This document shows, piece after piece, positions 1 through 8,044 of a stretch of DNA of 64,000 nucleotides (positions are counted from its first letter, which is position 1; every line of letters starts with the position of its first letter). The notes beneath the pieces were generated by a model. That model saw only the letters and a program-made list of their open reading frames with translations. It was not told the origin of the DNA and searched no databases. The stretch spans positions 42,877 to 106,876 of the forward strand of contig NZ_AUEW01000014.1 of the NCBI RefSeq assembly GCF_000426185.1. The letters run 5' to 3'. The stretch is from Cellulomonas sp. URHD0024. Its GTDB lineage: Bacteria; Actinomycetota; Actinomycetes; Actinomycetales; Cellulomonadaceae. A program made the translations under genes and the position numbers.

Positions 1-1386
1 TCCTCACGCACCACCGCGCTCGCCATGGCCGGTGTGCTGTCCCTCGGCCTGCTGGCCGCGTGCAGCTCGAACGACGACTCCAGCGACGGTACGTCCGCAT
101 CCGCAACCGGCGACGAGAAGGTGACCATCACGGTCGCCGGGCTCAAGCCGGGCGCCGAGGCCGACGCCGTCTCCCAGCTCAACGAGCGCGTCGCGGCGTT
201 CGAGGTGAAGTACCCGAACATCACGGTGAAGCCGCAGGAGTACAACTGGCTCGCGTCGACGTTCACCACGCAGCTCGCCGGTGGCACGCTGCCGAACGTC
301 TTCGAGATCCCGCTGACCGATGCCAAGACGCTGATCGAGAACGACCAGCTGGCCGACATCAACGACCAGTTCAAGCAGCTCCCGTACGCCGACCAGTTCA
401 ATCCGGCGCTCCTCGAGGCCGGCACGGGCAGCGACGGGGACGTCTACGCGATCCCGGCCAAGTCCATCTACGGCGTGGCGCTGCACTACAACCGCAAGCT
501 CTTCACGCAGGCCGGCCTCGACCCTGACAAGCCGCCGACGACGTGGACCGAGGTCCGCGAGGACGCCAAGACGATCCACGACAAGACCGGCGTCGCCGGC
601 TACGGGATGATGGCGCTCGACAACGCGGGTGGCTGGCAGCTCGTCGCCGGTGCCAACTCGCGCGGCGGCACGGTGCAGACCCAGGACGGCGACAAGTACA
701 AGGCCAACCTGGCCGACCCCACCGTCAAGGCGCAGCTGCAGCTCCTGCACGACATGCGGTTCACGGACAACTCGATCCTGCCGCGTGTCGACATGGGCTG
801 GGGCGAGATCAACCAGGCGTTCGCAGCCGGTGAGATCGCGATGTACACCTCCGGCTCGGACGTCTACAACGCGCTCGTCGAGAACAACGGCGTCACCCCC
901 GACTGGGGCTACGGCCTGACCGCGATCCCGACCGACGGCAAGGGTGGCGCCCTGACGGGTGGCACGCTCGCGGCGGTCACCAAGCAGTCGAGCGACGCGC
1001 AGAAGGACGCGGCGATCAAGTGGATCGACTTCTGGTACCTGGCCAAGAGCCTCGACCAGGAGCAGGCCGTCGCCGACGCCAAGACCCGCAACGAGGCCAA
1101 GCAGGCCGTCGGCACACCGGTGCTGCCGATCTTCAGCAAGGAGCAGTACGCCACGGCGCTCGACTGGGTCAAGGACTACATCAACGTCCCGCTCGACGAC
1201 ATGAAGGGCTACACGGACGTCATGTTCACACAGCCCAACTTCCCCGAGATCAGCGCGTCGACGCAGGAAACCTACGCGCTGCTGTTCCCGATCGTGCAGG
1301 CTGTCCTGACCGACCAGAACGCCGACATCGACGCTCTGCTCAAGGACGCCAACACGCAGGACCAGGCACTGCTCGACCAGGGCTGA
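1..1386 (+). CDS. Sugar ABC transporter substrate-binding lipoprotein (5' end outside window)
   Basis: Extracellular solute-binding protein that would capture a sugar or oligosaccharide for the two permeases that follow. The reading frame is open to base 1, and the visible N-terminus is already inside a lipoprotein signal peptide: a hydrophobic stretch ends in the lipobox LAAC, with the lipidated Cys at codon 61-63, then a Ser/Asp-rich linker. The true start therefore lies upstream; the ATG at 25 would leave too short a signal. The body has family-1 binding-protein features (Trp/Tyr-rich cleft segments, an IYGVALHYNRKLF stretch, PPTTWTE). The first gene of a binding protein-permease-permease operon, separated from the first permease by a strong stem-loop. 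No ATPase gene is present, as is usual for actinobacterial importers served by a shared MsiK. The substrate cannot be read from the sequence. Confidence 0.93.
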   Translation, partial: SSRTTALAMAGVLSLGLLAACSSNDDSSDGTSASATGDEKVTITVAGLKPGAEADAVSQLNERVAAFEVKYPNITVKPQEYNWLASTFTTQLAGGTLPNVFEIPLTDAKTLIENDQLADINDQFKQLPYADQFNPALLEAGTGSDGDVYAIPAKSIYGVALHYNRKLFTQAGLDPDKPPTTWTEVREDAKTIHDKTGVAGYGMMALDNAGGWQLVAGANSRGGTVQTQDGDKYKANLADPTVKAQLQLLHDMRFTDNSILPRVDMGWGEINQAFAAGEIAMYTSGSDVYNALVENNGVTPDWGYGLTAIPTDGKGGALTGGTLAAVTKQSSDAQKDAAIKWIDFWYLAKSLDQEQAVADAKTRNEAKQAVGTPVLPIFSKEQYATALDWVKDYINVPLDDMKGYTDVMFTQPNFPEISASTQETYALLFPIVQAVLTDQNADIDALLKDANTQDQALLDQG

Positions 1387-1393
1387 CGGATCG

Positions 1394-1427
1394 GTGCCCG
1401 GCGCGAGATCGTCCTCGCGCCGGGCAC
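1394..1427 (+). other. Intercistronic stem-loop between binding protein and permeases
   Basis: A perfect 14-bp inverted repeat (1394-1407 pairs with 1414-1427, loop 6 nt) begins 7 nt after the stop of the binding-protein gene. There is no T-tract. In such operons a hairpin here typically protects the upstream message or attenuates read-through, so that the binding protein is made in excess over the permeases. The pairing is visible; the role is inferred. Confidence 0.7.
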
Positions 1428-1468
1428 GGGCCGCCCGGCATCGTCGCCTTCGAAGAACGGACAATCGC

Positions 1469-2404
1469 ATGACCACGGACGACACCGTCGTCGCCCCGAA
1501 CCGCCGGAGGGTTCGCACCCCCGTCACGTGGGTCCGCGGCGGGGGGCTCAGTGCCCTCGTCTTCGCGCTCCCGATGCTGGTGATCTTCGCGGTCTTCTCC
1601 TGGCTGCCGATCTTCCGTGCCGTGGTGATGAGCTTCCAGAAGACCAACCTGTACGAGACGTCGTGGGTCGGGTTGCAGAACTTCGAGCGGGTCTTCGCGG
1701 ATCCCCTGCTCCCGACGGCCGTGCGGAACACCATCTGGTTCGCGATCCTCGCGCTGATCTTCGGCTACCCCGTCCCGCTCCTCGCCGCCGTGCTGATGAG
1801 CGAGGTCCGGCGCATGAAGGGCTGGTACTCCGCACTCGCGTACCTCCCCGTCGTGGTTCCCCCGGTCGTCGCGGTGCTGCTGTGGAAGTTCTTCTACGAC
1901 CCGCGCCCCGAGGGCGTGTTCAACGTGATCCTCGGTTGGTTCGGCATCGGACCGCAGCCATGGCTCTCGAGCATCACGATGGCCATGCCGTCGCTGGTGC
2001 TGGAGGCCACCTGGGCCGCCGCGGGCGGGACCGTGATCATCTACCTCGCCGCCCTCACGGCCGTGCCCCCCGAGCTCTACGACGCCGCCGAGGTCGACGG
2101 CGCGGGCATCTGGCGCAAGCTCTGGCACGTCCTGCTTCCGCAGCTGCGCGGGATCCTGTTCATCACCTTGATCCTCCAGATCATCGGGACCGCGCAGGTG
2201 TTCCTCGAGCCGTTCCTGTTCACCGGTGGCGGTCCTGCGAACTCCACGGTCACCGTCCTGCTGCTCATCTACAAGTACGCGTTCGGTACGAGCCTCGGCG
2301 GCCGGTACGGCGAGGCGACGGCGTTGTCGCTGCTCCTCGCCGTGTTCCTGGCGGTCCTGTCCATCCTCTACTTCCGCCTCACTCGCCGTTGGAGCACCTC
2401 GTGA
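1469..2404 (+). CDS. Sugar ABC transporter permease, MalF type
   Basis: Integral membrane subunit of the importer begun by the upstream lipoprotein. The 311-residue product has six membrane segments (first at about residues 24-48) and the EAA loop that docks the ATPase (YDAAEVDGAGIWRKLWHVLL, near residues 202-222), which places it in the binding-protein-dependent permease family. The start is the ATG at 1469, giving MTTDDTVVAPNRRR; a GTG further upstream in frame would begin inside the intercistronic stem-loop and add a non-conserved Arg-rich extension. The gene ends in a GTGA overlap with the next permease, so the two are translationally coupled. Confidence 0.93.
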   Translation: MTTDDTVVAPNRRRVRTPVTWVRGGGLSALVFALPMLVIFAVFSWLPIFRAVVMSFQKTNLYETSWVGLQNFERVFADPLLPTAVRNTIWFAILALIFGYPVPLLAAVLMSEVRRMKGWYSALAYLPVVVPPVVAVLLWKFFYDPRPEGVFNVILGWFGIGPQPWLSSITMAMPSLVLEATWAAAGGTVIIYLAALTAVPPELYDAAEVDGAGIWRKLWHVLLPQLRGILFITLILQIIGTAQVFLEPFLFTGGGPANSTVTVLLLIYKYAFGTSLGGRYGEATALSLLLAVFLAVLSILYFRLTRRWSTS

Positions 2405-3417
2405 CGACGACATCCGACACCCCGCCCTCGACCGAGGAGCCGCTGCCGTCCGTGGGTGCAGCGACGGGACAGGCGTCCGCGGCAGCACCCAGTGCGATCC
2501 TGGCCGGCGCTCTTCGTCGCACGAAGAAGCGGTCCGACGAAGAGGACCGGCACGCCGTCTCGAGCTCGGACTGGCGTCGGGCGTCGGTGCGCACGACCCT
2601 CGGGACCTCCCAGGTGATCCTGTTGGTCCTGCTGGTCGTCGCCTGCGTCGGACCGCTCCTGCTGCTGGCCAAGTTCGCCATCACGCCGACGCAGGACATC
2701 ATCCGCACACCGCTGGCGATCTTTCCCCACGGTGTCGACTGGAACAACCTCCACGAGGCCTGGTTCACGGTCAACATCCGCAAGTACTTCGTCAACACGA
2801 TCGTGCTGGCGGCCGGCTCCTGGTTCATGCAGGTGCTCGTCGCCACGACGGGCGGGTTCCTGATCTCGGTGCTCCGACCGCGTTACGCCAAGGCGCTGCA
2901 GTCGGCCGTGCTCGCGACGCTCTTCGTCCCGGCCGTCGTCCTGCTGGTCCCGCTCTACCTGACCATCCTGAACACGCCGATCCTGCACCTGAACCTGATC
3001 AACAACTACTTCGGGGTCTGGTTGCCGGCCGGGGCGAGCGCGTTCAACGTGGTGCTGGTCGCGAGGTTCTTCGACAACCTGCCACGCGAGATCTTCGAGG
3101 CTGCGCGCGTCGACGGCGCGGGACCGTTCCGGCTGTTCTGGTCGATCGTGCTGCCCATGAGCAAGCCGATCATCGGGGTCGTGTCGGTGTTCGCCGTCAT
3201 CGCGTCCTGGAAGGACTTCCTCTGGCCGTTCCTCGTGCTCAGCAACCCGGACCTGCAGCCCTTGTCCGTCCGCCTGCCGTCCATCGAGTCGACCACGGAC
3301 AAGGGCGTGCTCATGGCAGCCCTGGCCATCTCGACACTCATCCCGATCGTGCTGTTCCTGGTCTTCCAGCGGATGTTCCTGCGTGGTGCAGGGCTCGGGG
3401 GAGCGGTGAAGGGGTGA
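2401..3417 (+). CDS. Sugar ABC transporter permease, MalG type
   Basis: Second permease of the first sugar importer, 338 residues. It starts at a GTG that overlaps the stop of the previous permease by 4 nt. An unusually long hydrophilic N-terminus of about 65 residues (Ser/Thr/Pro-rich, then KKRSDEEDRHAV) precedes the first membrane helix, longer than in typical MalG proteins. Six helices follow, and the EAA loop IFEAARVDGAGPFRLFWSIV is near residues 231-250. The 3' end overlaps by 80 bp the 3' end of a convergent membrane-protein gene on the other strand. No solute ATPase or glycosidase follows, so the operon probably ends here. Confidence 0.93.
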   Translation: MTTTSDTPPSTEEPLPSVGAATGQASAAAPSAILAGALRRTKKRSDEEDRHAVSSSDWRRASVRTTLGTSQVILLVLLVVACVGPLLLLAKFAITPTQDIIRTPLAIFPHGVDWNNLHEAWFTVNIRKYFVNTIVLAAGSWFMQVLVATTGGFLISVLRPRYAKALQSAVLATLFVPAVVLLVPLYLTILNTPILHLNLINNYFGVWLPAGASAFNVVLVARFFDNLPREIFEAARVDGAGPFRLFWSIVLPMSKPIIGVVSVFAVIASWKDFLWPFLVLSNPDLQPLSVRLPSIESTTDKGVLMAALAISTLIPIVLFLVFQRMFLRGAGLGGAVKG

Positions 3418-4360
3418 GGGCGGACCGGGAGCGATAGGTCTCGAGCGCCGCGCTCAGCAGGAGCAGGCCGGCCACGAGACCGATGGTGAACCGGACCGCC
3501 ACGACGCCGAGGTCCTCGGGCCACACCACCTCGGCGTCGGGCGTCGTCGCGAGGTACGCCGTGAAGGGCAGCTTCCAGGCGCTCCAGGCGAAGAGCATCC
3601 CGGACCCCACCCAGGTGGCCAGGAACGGGACCCAGACCGGCAGCCGCCCGGGCCGGGAACGGCTCATGGCCCAGGCCGACCAGGCAGCTGTGCCCGCCCA
3701 GATGGCGGTGGTGGCCGACATGAGCCGCCAGTCCGTCGCGCGAGCGTCCGGATGGTCCAGCCCGAGTGTGCCGCCGACGGTCCAGTAGACGTCGACGACG
3801 GCCACCGCGGCAGCAGCCACCACGGCCGCCCGGCCGCGTGCGCTCAGGGGTGTCGCGGGTCGCTCGCGCAGCCTGCCGACGAAGGCCACGGGCCAGCGCG
3901 CACGGAGGTAGAGCGGCAGCGCGACGGCGATGCCGAGGGCGAGACCGGCGAAGCTGACTTCGATCAGTCCGGCCTCCCAGGCGGGCATGCCGGGTCCCGT
4001 GTCCTGCGTCGCGCGGCCCTCCCCGGAGCCACCCAGCACGCTGGTGACCAGCAGGTACGGCATCATCGACACGAGGAAACCGGCGCCGACCCACGCGAAC
4101 GTGAGCACGGGCGCGGCCGGTACGCGGGCGCCCCAGGGCTGCGCCATCGCGAGGCACAGCACGATGCCTCCGGACGCGAGCACGATCGTCACGATGTTGA
4201 GCGCGACCCACGAGGCCAGCGTGAATCCCGGGTCGACGGGCAGCAGCCCCAGGAGTGCACCGATCACCCAGCACACCTTGATGACCAGGTACGGCGTGAT
4301 CGACAACGCCCCGCCGTACGCGAATGCCCTGCGCACTTTCGCCATGTCCATGCCGGCCAT
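3338..4360 (-). CDS. Polytopic membrane protein of unknown function
   Basis: About 340 residues with eight predicted membrane helices: TM1 in the YGGALSITPYLVIKVCWV region, TM2 SWVALNIVTIVLASGGIVL, TM3 VLTFAWVGAGFLVSMMPYLL, TM4 around IEVSFAGLALGIAVALPLYL, then four more. A cytoplasmic-type basic segment (LRARWPVAFVGRLRERP) lies between TM4 and TM5. I do not recognise a named family; actinobacteria often carry such proteins near regulators or drug-exposure genes. The start is uncertain among ATGs at 4360, 4345 and 4426; 4360 is chosen because it leaves a short N-terminus before TM1. The C-terminus is Pro/Ser-rich and runs 80 bp into the opposing permease gene. It is divergent from the ferrochelatase gene. 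Confidence 0.75.
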   Translation of the reverse strand: MAGMDMAKVRRAFAYGGALSITPYLVIKVCWVIGALLGLLPVDPGFTLASWVALNIVTIVLASGGIVLCLAMAQPWGARVPAAPVLTFAWVGAGFLVSMMPYLLVTSVLGGSGEGRATQDTGPGMPAWEAGLIEVSFAGLALGIAVALPLYLRARWPVAFVGRLRERPATPLSARGRAAVVAAAAVAVVDVYWTVGGTLGLDHPDARATDWRLMSATTAIWAGTAAWSAWAMSRSRPGRLPVWVPFLATWVGSGMLFAWSAWKLPFTAYLATTPDAEVVWPEDLGVVAVRFTIGLVAGLLLLSAALETYRSRSALTPSPLPRALHHAGTSAGRPGTARSG

Positions 4361-4480
4361 CGTGCTCGCCACGCCCTGTGGTCCCGCTGAGAGCGGCCGC
4401 CGAGTGATTCTGACAACGCGTGTCATCCATCTCACGCCCGGGCCGGGCCGTCCGCGTCCAGCGGCCCATCGGGCCGGTGG

Positions 4481-4486
4481 GATGAT
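4481..4486 (+). promoter_or_regulatory. Putative -10 element of a leaderless ferrochelatase transcript
   Basis: GATGAT, preceded by GGTGG, ends 6 nt before the GTG start, where the transcription start and the start codon would coincide. There is no Shine-Dalgarno sequence in the gap. Inferred from spacing only. Confidence 0.4.
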
Positions 4487-4492
4487 CGAGCG

Positions 4493-5662
4493 GTGGCCCC
4501 TGACACTGCCGTGAGCCCGAGCTCGTCCTCGAACGCCGCCAGTCCCGTCGCCCCCTACGACGCGCTGCTGCTGTTCTCGTTCGGCGGACCCGATGGTCCC
4601 GACGACGTCCTGCCGTTCCTGCGCAACGTGACCGCCGGCAAGAACATCCCCGACGAACGACTGGCCGTCGTCGCCGAGCACTACCACCACTTCGGGGGCG
4701 CCAGCCCGATCAACGGCCAGAACGTGGCCCTGCAGCGCGCACTCGCCGAGGAGCTCGCCCGCCGCGGGATCGACCTGCCGGTCCTGTGGGGCAACCGCAA
4801 CTGGACGCCGTACACCAAGGACGCGCTCGCAGCCGCCCACGCGGACGGTGCGCAGCGGGTCCTCGCGCTCGTGACCAGCGCGTACTCGTCGTACTCCGGG
4901 TGCCGCCAGTACCGGGAGAACCTCTGGGCGTCGTTGGACGAGCTGGCCGACGACCTCGGGCTGGCGACGCACCCGCTCGTCGTCGACAAGGTGCACTCGT
5001 ACTTCAACCACCCGGGGTTCGTCGAAGCGAACATCGACGCCGTCGTCGAGGCATACGCGACCGTGCCCTCGGACGCACGGCTGGTCTTCGTCACGCACTC
5101 GATCCCGGACACGATGGAGGAGGCGTCCGCGGTGTCGGGCGCCTCCTACCGCGCGCAGCACCTCGACGTCGCGGCCCTGGTCGCGGCCGGAGCGTCCGCC
5201 CGGCTCGGGCACCCCGTCGGCTGGGACCTCGCCTACTGCTCGCGCTCGGGTCCGCCGAGCCAGCCGTGGCTGGAGCCCGACGTGAACGACCGCCTCACGG
5301 CTCTGGCGGCCGACGGCGTCGCCGCCGTCGTCCTGTCGCCGATCGGGTTCGTCTCGGACCACATGGAGGTCGCCTTCGACCTCGACACCGAGGCGTTGGC
5401 CACCGCCGCGGAGCTCGGTCTCGTCGCGGTACGCGCGGACTCCGTCGGCGTCCGGGAGCCGTTCGTGCGCGCTCTGGTGGACCTGGTGGTCGAGCGTGCC
5501 GCCGCCGCGCGTGCCCTGGACGCCGGACTCGTGCCTGAGCCGGCCGTCGCCGTCGGCACCTTCCCGGCCGTGCGCGACGTCTGCGCGCCCGGCTGCTGCC
5601 TCATGCGCGCCGGCCAGCCCACCGGGATCCCCGCCGCCTGCTCGTCGGACCCCCGAGCGTGA
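4493..5662 (+). CDS. cpfC: Coproporphyrin III ferrochelatase
   Basis: Inserts Fe(II) into coproporphyrin III, the penultimate step of the actinobacterial/firmicute haem pathway (older name hemH). The 389-residue product shows the family landmarks: LLLFSFGGPDGPDDV near residue 25, the metal-site His in FVTHSIPDTM (His202), AYCSRSGPPSQPWLEPDV (about 248-264), and the acidic LSPIGFVSDHMEV segment (about 281-293). Four cysteines that could hold the [2Fe-2S] cluster of actinobacterial ferrochelatases are seen: Cys137 (YSGCRQYREN) and the C-terminal set Cys364, Cys368, Cys369, with Cys383 nearby. The N-terminus carries about 20 non-conserved Ser/Ala-rich residues. ChdC follows after 30 nt, which supports the coproporphyrin rather than the protoporphyrin route. 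Confidence 0.95.
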   Translation: MAPDTAVSPSSSSNAASPVAPYDALLLFSFGGPDGPDDVLPFLRNVTAGKNIPDERLAVVAEHYHHFGGASPINGQNVALQRALAEELARRGIDLPVLWGNRNWTPYTKDALAAAHADGAQRVLALVTSAYSSYSGCRQYRENLWASLDELADDLGLATHPLVVDKVHSYFNHPGFVEANIDAVVEAYATVPSDARLVFVTHSIPDTMEEASAVSGASYRAQHLDVAALVAAGASARLGHPVGWDLAYCSRSGPPSQPWLEPDVNDRLTALAADGVAAVVLSPIGFVSDHMEVAFDLDTEALATAAELGLVAVRADSVGVREPFVRALVDLVVERAAAARALDAGLVPEPAVAVGTFPAVRDVCAPGCCLMRAGQPTGIPAACSSDPRA

Positions 5663-5692
5663 ACAACCCTCTGAACCGTTGGAGAACTTGCG

Positions 5693-6388
5693 ATGACGCA
5701 TGACAGCGCCGAAGCCATCAACGCCACCGTCCGCTACACGATGTGGACCGTCTTCGCCCTGGAAGAGGTGCTGCCCGAGAGCGACCGCGAGCGCGGCGAG
5801 CTGATCTCCGACGCGCTGGCCGCCGTGTCCCACGACGGGCTGGTCGTCCGTGGCTGGTACGACGTCGCCGGTCTGCGGGCCGACGCCGACCTGATGGTCT
5901 GGTGGCACGCCGAGACGGTCGAGGAGGTGCAGGGTGCCTACCAGCGGTTCCGCGCCAGCGCACTGGGCCGGCACCTGCTGCCCGTGTGGTCCGTCGTGGG
6001 TCTGCACCGTCCGGCCGAGTTCAACCGGTCGCACGTCCCCGCGTTCCTCTCGGGTGAGCCCGCCGGGGACTACCTCTGCGTCTACCCGTTCGTCCGCTCG
6101 TACGACTGGTACGTGCTCCCCGAGGACGATCGCCGCCGCATGCTCGTCGAGCACGGGCAGGCCGCCCGCGGGTACGCCGACGTCCGCGCGAACACCGTGT
6201 CCGCGTTCGCGCTCGGCGACTACGAGTGGATCCTCGCGTTCGAGGCGCCGGAGCTGCACCGCATCGTCGACCTGATGCGCGACCTGCGCGCCACCGACGC
6301 CCGCCGGCACGTCCGCGAGGAGATCCCGTTCTACACCGGCCCCCGCGTCACCCTCGAGGCCTGGGCGGATCGTCAGCCGCGCGGCTGA
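5693..6388 (+). CDS. chdC: Coproheme decarboxylase ChdC (HemQ)
   Basis: Final enzyme of the coproporphyrin-dependent haem pathway; it decarboxylates two propionates of coproheme to give haem b using peroxide. The 231-residue chlorite-dismutase-fold protein shows the actinobacterial signatures. His114 (RSHVPAFL), Tyr131 ([11 protein letters not shown]) and His154 ([11 protein letters not shown]) match the distal His, catalytic Tyr and proximal His of the Corynebacterium enzyme at a constant offset of 4 residues. The start ATG at 5693 follows a good GGAG ribosome-binding site. It lies directly downstream of ferrochelatase and is probably co-transcribed with it. Confidence 0.95.
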   Translation: MTHDSAEAINATVRYTMWTVFALEEVLPESDRERGELISDALAAVSHDGLVVRGWYDVAGLRADADLMVWWHAETVEEVQGAYQRFRASALGRHLLPVWSVVGLHRPAEFNRSHVPAFLSGEPAGDYLCVYPFVRSYDWYVLPEDDRRRMLVEHGQAARGYADVRANTVSAFALGDYEWILAFEAPELHRIVDLMRDLRATDARRHVREEIPFYTGPRVTLEAWADRQPRG

Positions 6389-6400
6389 GCCGTTCGGTGG

Positions 6401-6406
6401 CAGGAT
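6401..6406 (+). promoter_or_regulatory. Putative -10 element of the META-domain gene
   Basis: CAGGAT lies 6 nt before the ATG at 6413, the same leaderless spacing as at several other genes in the window. No ribosome-binding site is visible in the gap. Confidence 0.35.
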
Positions 6407-6412
6407 CGTCGG

Positions 6413-6772
6413 ATGGTCGACCTCGCGGGGACATGGCGGTTCACGGCGGTTCAAGGTGCTGACGTCGCGGCCGGGATGCGGTCAGCGCCGTTCCTGACGT
6501 TCGACGGCGACGGACAGGTCTACGGCGACGCGGGCGTGAACCGCGTGCGCGGTACGTGGGAGCTGGTCGGCACCAGGTTGGTGTTCGGGCCGATGGTCTC
6601 GACGATGATGGCGGGACCGCCCGAGGCGATGACCTGCGAGCAGCGGATCCTGCGCCTCCTGGGCGACCCCGTCGAGGTGATCGCTCCCGACGGCGACACC
6701 ATCGAGCTGGACGGCTCGGGCGGTGCAGCCACCCTGGTCCGCGACCAGTCGGCGGCGGACAGCGCGGTCTAG
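6413..6772 (+). CDS. META-domain (HslJ-like) protein
   Basis: A 119-residue single-domain protein. It carries the META-domain pattern: LAGTWRFTAVQG at the start, a Gly/Val-Asn segment (AGVNRVRGTWEL), then VFGPMVSTMMAGPPEAM and EQRILRLL. E. coli HslJ and Leishmania META1 belong to this fold, with links to stress or antibiotic tolerance but no enzymatic role. Unlike most bacterial members it has no signal peptide or lipobox, so it is probably cytoplasmic, and the Cys usually seen in the GC-N motif is replaced (Gly-Val-Asn). It begins 24 nt after chdC and may be transcribed from its own promoter. Confidence 0.8.
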   Translation: MVDLAGTWRFTAVQGADVAAGMRSAPFLTFDGDGQVYGDAGVNRVRGTWELVGTRLVFGPMVSTMMAGPPEAMTCEQRILRLLGDPVEVIAPDGDTIELDGSGGAATLVRDQSAADSAV

Positions 6773-6859
6773 CGGGCCCCGCCGACGCACGGCGCCGCCC
6801 GCGCCGGGTCGGCTCGGGCCCGCGACTCGGTGCCAAGCGCCCGTCCGTCGCCGCGCGAA

Positions 6860-6955
6860 CCTAGCGGCACCTGTGACACCTGTGCCGGCTGTGAGCTCCT
6901 GACGCGCTGTCACGGCCTCACGCGTGCGCACCTGTCCCAAGTGCCGCTAGGCCCG
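6860..6955. repeat. Palindromic dispersed repeat, copy 1
   Basis: An approximately 95-bp element bounded by a perfect 11-bp inverted repeat (CCTAGCGGCAC at 6860-6870 and its complement at 6941-6951). A diverged copy lies at 19887-19980 with the same order of blocks: left arm, GCCGGCTGTG, a variable centre, CCAAGTG at the right arm, then GCTAGG and CCG. It sits between the convergent META-domain and flavin-monooxygenase genes, so it may also act as a bidirectional terminator. The rest of the 6773-6964 gap shows nothing else. Confidence 0.6.
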
Positions 6956-6964
6956 AACGCCCCG

Positions 6965-8005
6965 TCAGGCGGGGACCGTCGCCGGCCAGCGGGCGGCGAC
7001 CGCCTCGATCGTGTGCTGACGGGTGGCGAGGTCGAAGGCCGTGCCGGTGATCATGAGCTCGTCCGCCTGGGTCCGGCGCACCAGCGCGTTCAGCTCGTCG
7101 ACGGCGCGGTCCGCGGTCGTCGCGATCTGGGTGCCGGGGAACTTCTCGAAGAACTCGGCCGCCTGCACGGGGTCGATCTCGGCGAGGACGGCGGCCGCGT
7201 CGTCCGGGGAGACGATGGGACCCAGCGGTCGCCCGGTCCGTAGGGACAGAGCCATCACGCGGCTCGGGCCGGCCAGGTGGAGCGCTTCCTCGTCGGAACC
7301 CGCGACGAGCACCGACGCCGAGACCATGAGGTGCGGCTGGTCGAGCAGGGACGACGAGCGGAAGGACGACCGGTACGCCTCGGCCGCCTGCAGGGTGAGC
7401 CCGGTGTTGAAGTGGTTGGCGTACGAGAAGGGCAGCCCCAGGCGGCCCGCGAGCTGTGCACTGAACAGCGACGACCCGAGCAGCCAGACCTCGGGCGCGG
7501 AGACCGCGGCAGGGGTCGCGGACAGCCGGGAGGCGCGCAGGGAACCGGCGTGACCGTCCACGGGGACTCCGAGCAGGACCAGGACGTCGATCAGCTCGGC
7601 CGGGAAGTCGTCGGCACCCAGGCCGTCGACGGTGCGACGCAGCGCGGCGGCCGTCATCGGGTCGGCGCCGGGTGCGCGGCCGATGCCGAGGTCGACGCGG
7701 CCCGGGTGCAGGGCCTCGAGCATCGCGAACTGCTCGGCGATCACGAGCGACGGGTGGTTGGGCAGCATGACGCCGCCCGAACCGACGCGGATCGTGGACG
7801 TGGACGCCGCGAGGTGCGCGAGCAGCACGCCGGGGGAGGTCGACGCGACCGCGGCCATCGAGTGGTGCTCGGCCACCCAGAACCGCCGGTAGCCGGCGGC
7901 CTCGGCGGTGCGGGCCAGCGCTGTGGAGGCGGCGAGGGCGTCGCCGGAGGTCTGGCCGACGGAGACGGGTGCGGTGTCGAGGACGGAGAGCGGTACCGGA
8001 GTCAC
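6965..8005 (-). CDS. LLM-class flavin-dependent oxidoreductase (luciferase-like)
   Basis: A 346-residue bacterial-luciferase-fold monooxygenase that would use FMNH2/F420-type flavin chemistry; the substrate is unknown. It shows the LLM subgroup hallmarks: LSVLDTAPVSVGQTS at the start, YRRFWVAEHHSM (about residues 40-51), VGSGGVMLPNHPSLVIAEQFAMLEALHPGRVDLGIGRAPG in mid-protein (written here as the region around residues 74-112), and SLFSAQLAGRLGLPFSYANH. The C-terminal HTIEAVAARW is typical. It lies head-to-tail downstream of the glutamate dehydrogenase gene with a 39-nt gap, but no functional link is known. Confidence 0.9.
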   Translation of the reverse strand: MTPVPLSVLDTAPVSVGQTSGDALAASTALARTAEAAGYRRFWVAEHHSMAAVASTSPGVLLAHLAASTSTIRVGSGGVMLPNHPSLVIAEQFAMLEALHPGRVDLGIGRAPGADPMTAAALRRTVDGLGADDFPAELIDVLVLLGVPVDGHAGSLRASRLSATPAAVSAPEVWLLGSSLFSAQLAGRLGLPFSYANHFNTGLTLQAAEAYRSSFRSSSLLDQPHLMVSASVLVAGSDEEALHLAGPSRVMALSLRTGRPLGPIVSPDDAAAVLAEIDPVQAAEFFEKFPGTQIATTADRAVDELNALVRRTQADELMITGTAFDLATRQHTIEAVAARWPATVPA

Positions 8006-8044
8006 GTCAGTCGCAACGCCCCCGCCTGCCTCGGTACTCCCGGG

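Noticed and set aside
4361..6454. Upstream extension of the 3338-4360 membrane-protein frame across hemH and chdC
   Set aside because: The extra residues are Arg/Val/Asp-rich shadow sequence, antisense to ferrochelatase and ChdC; helices begin only after 4360.
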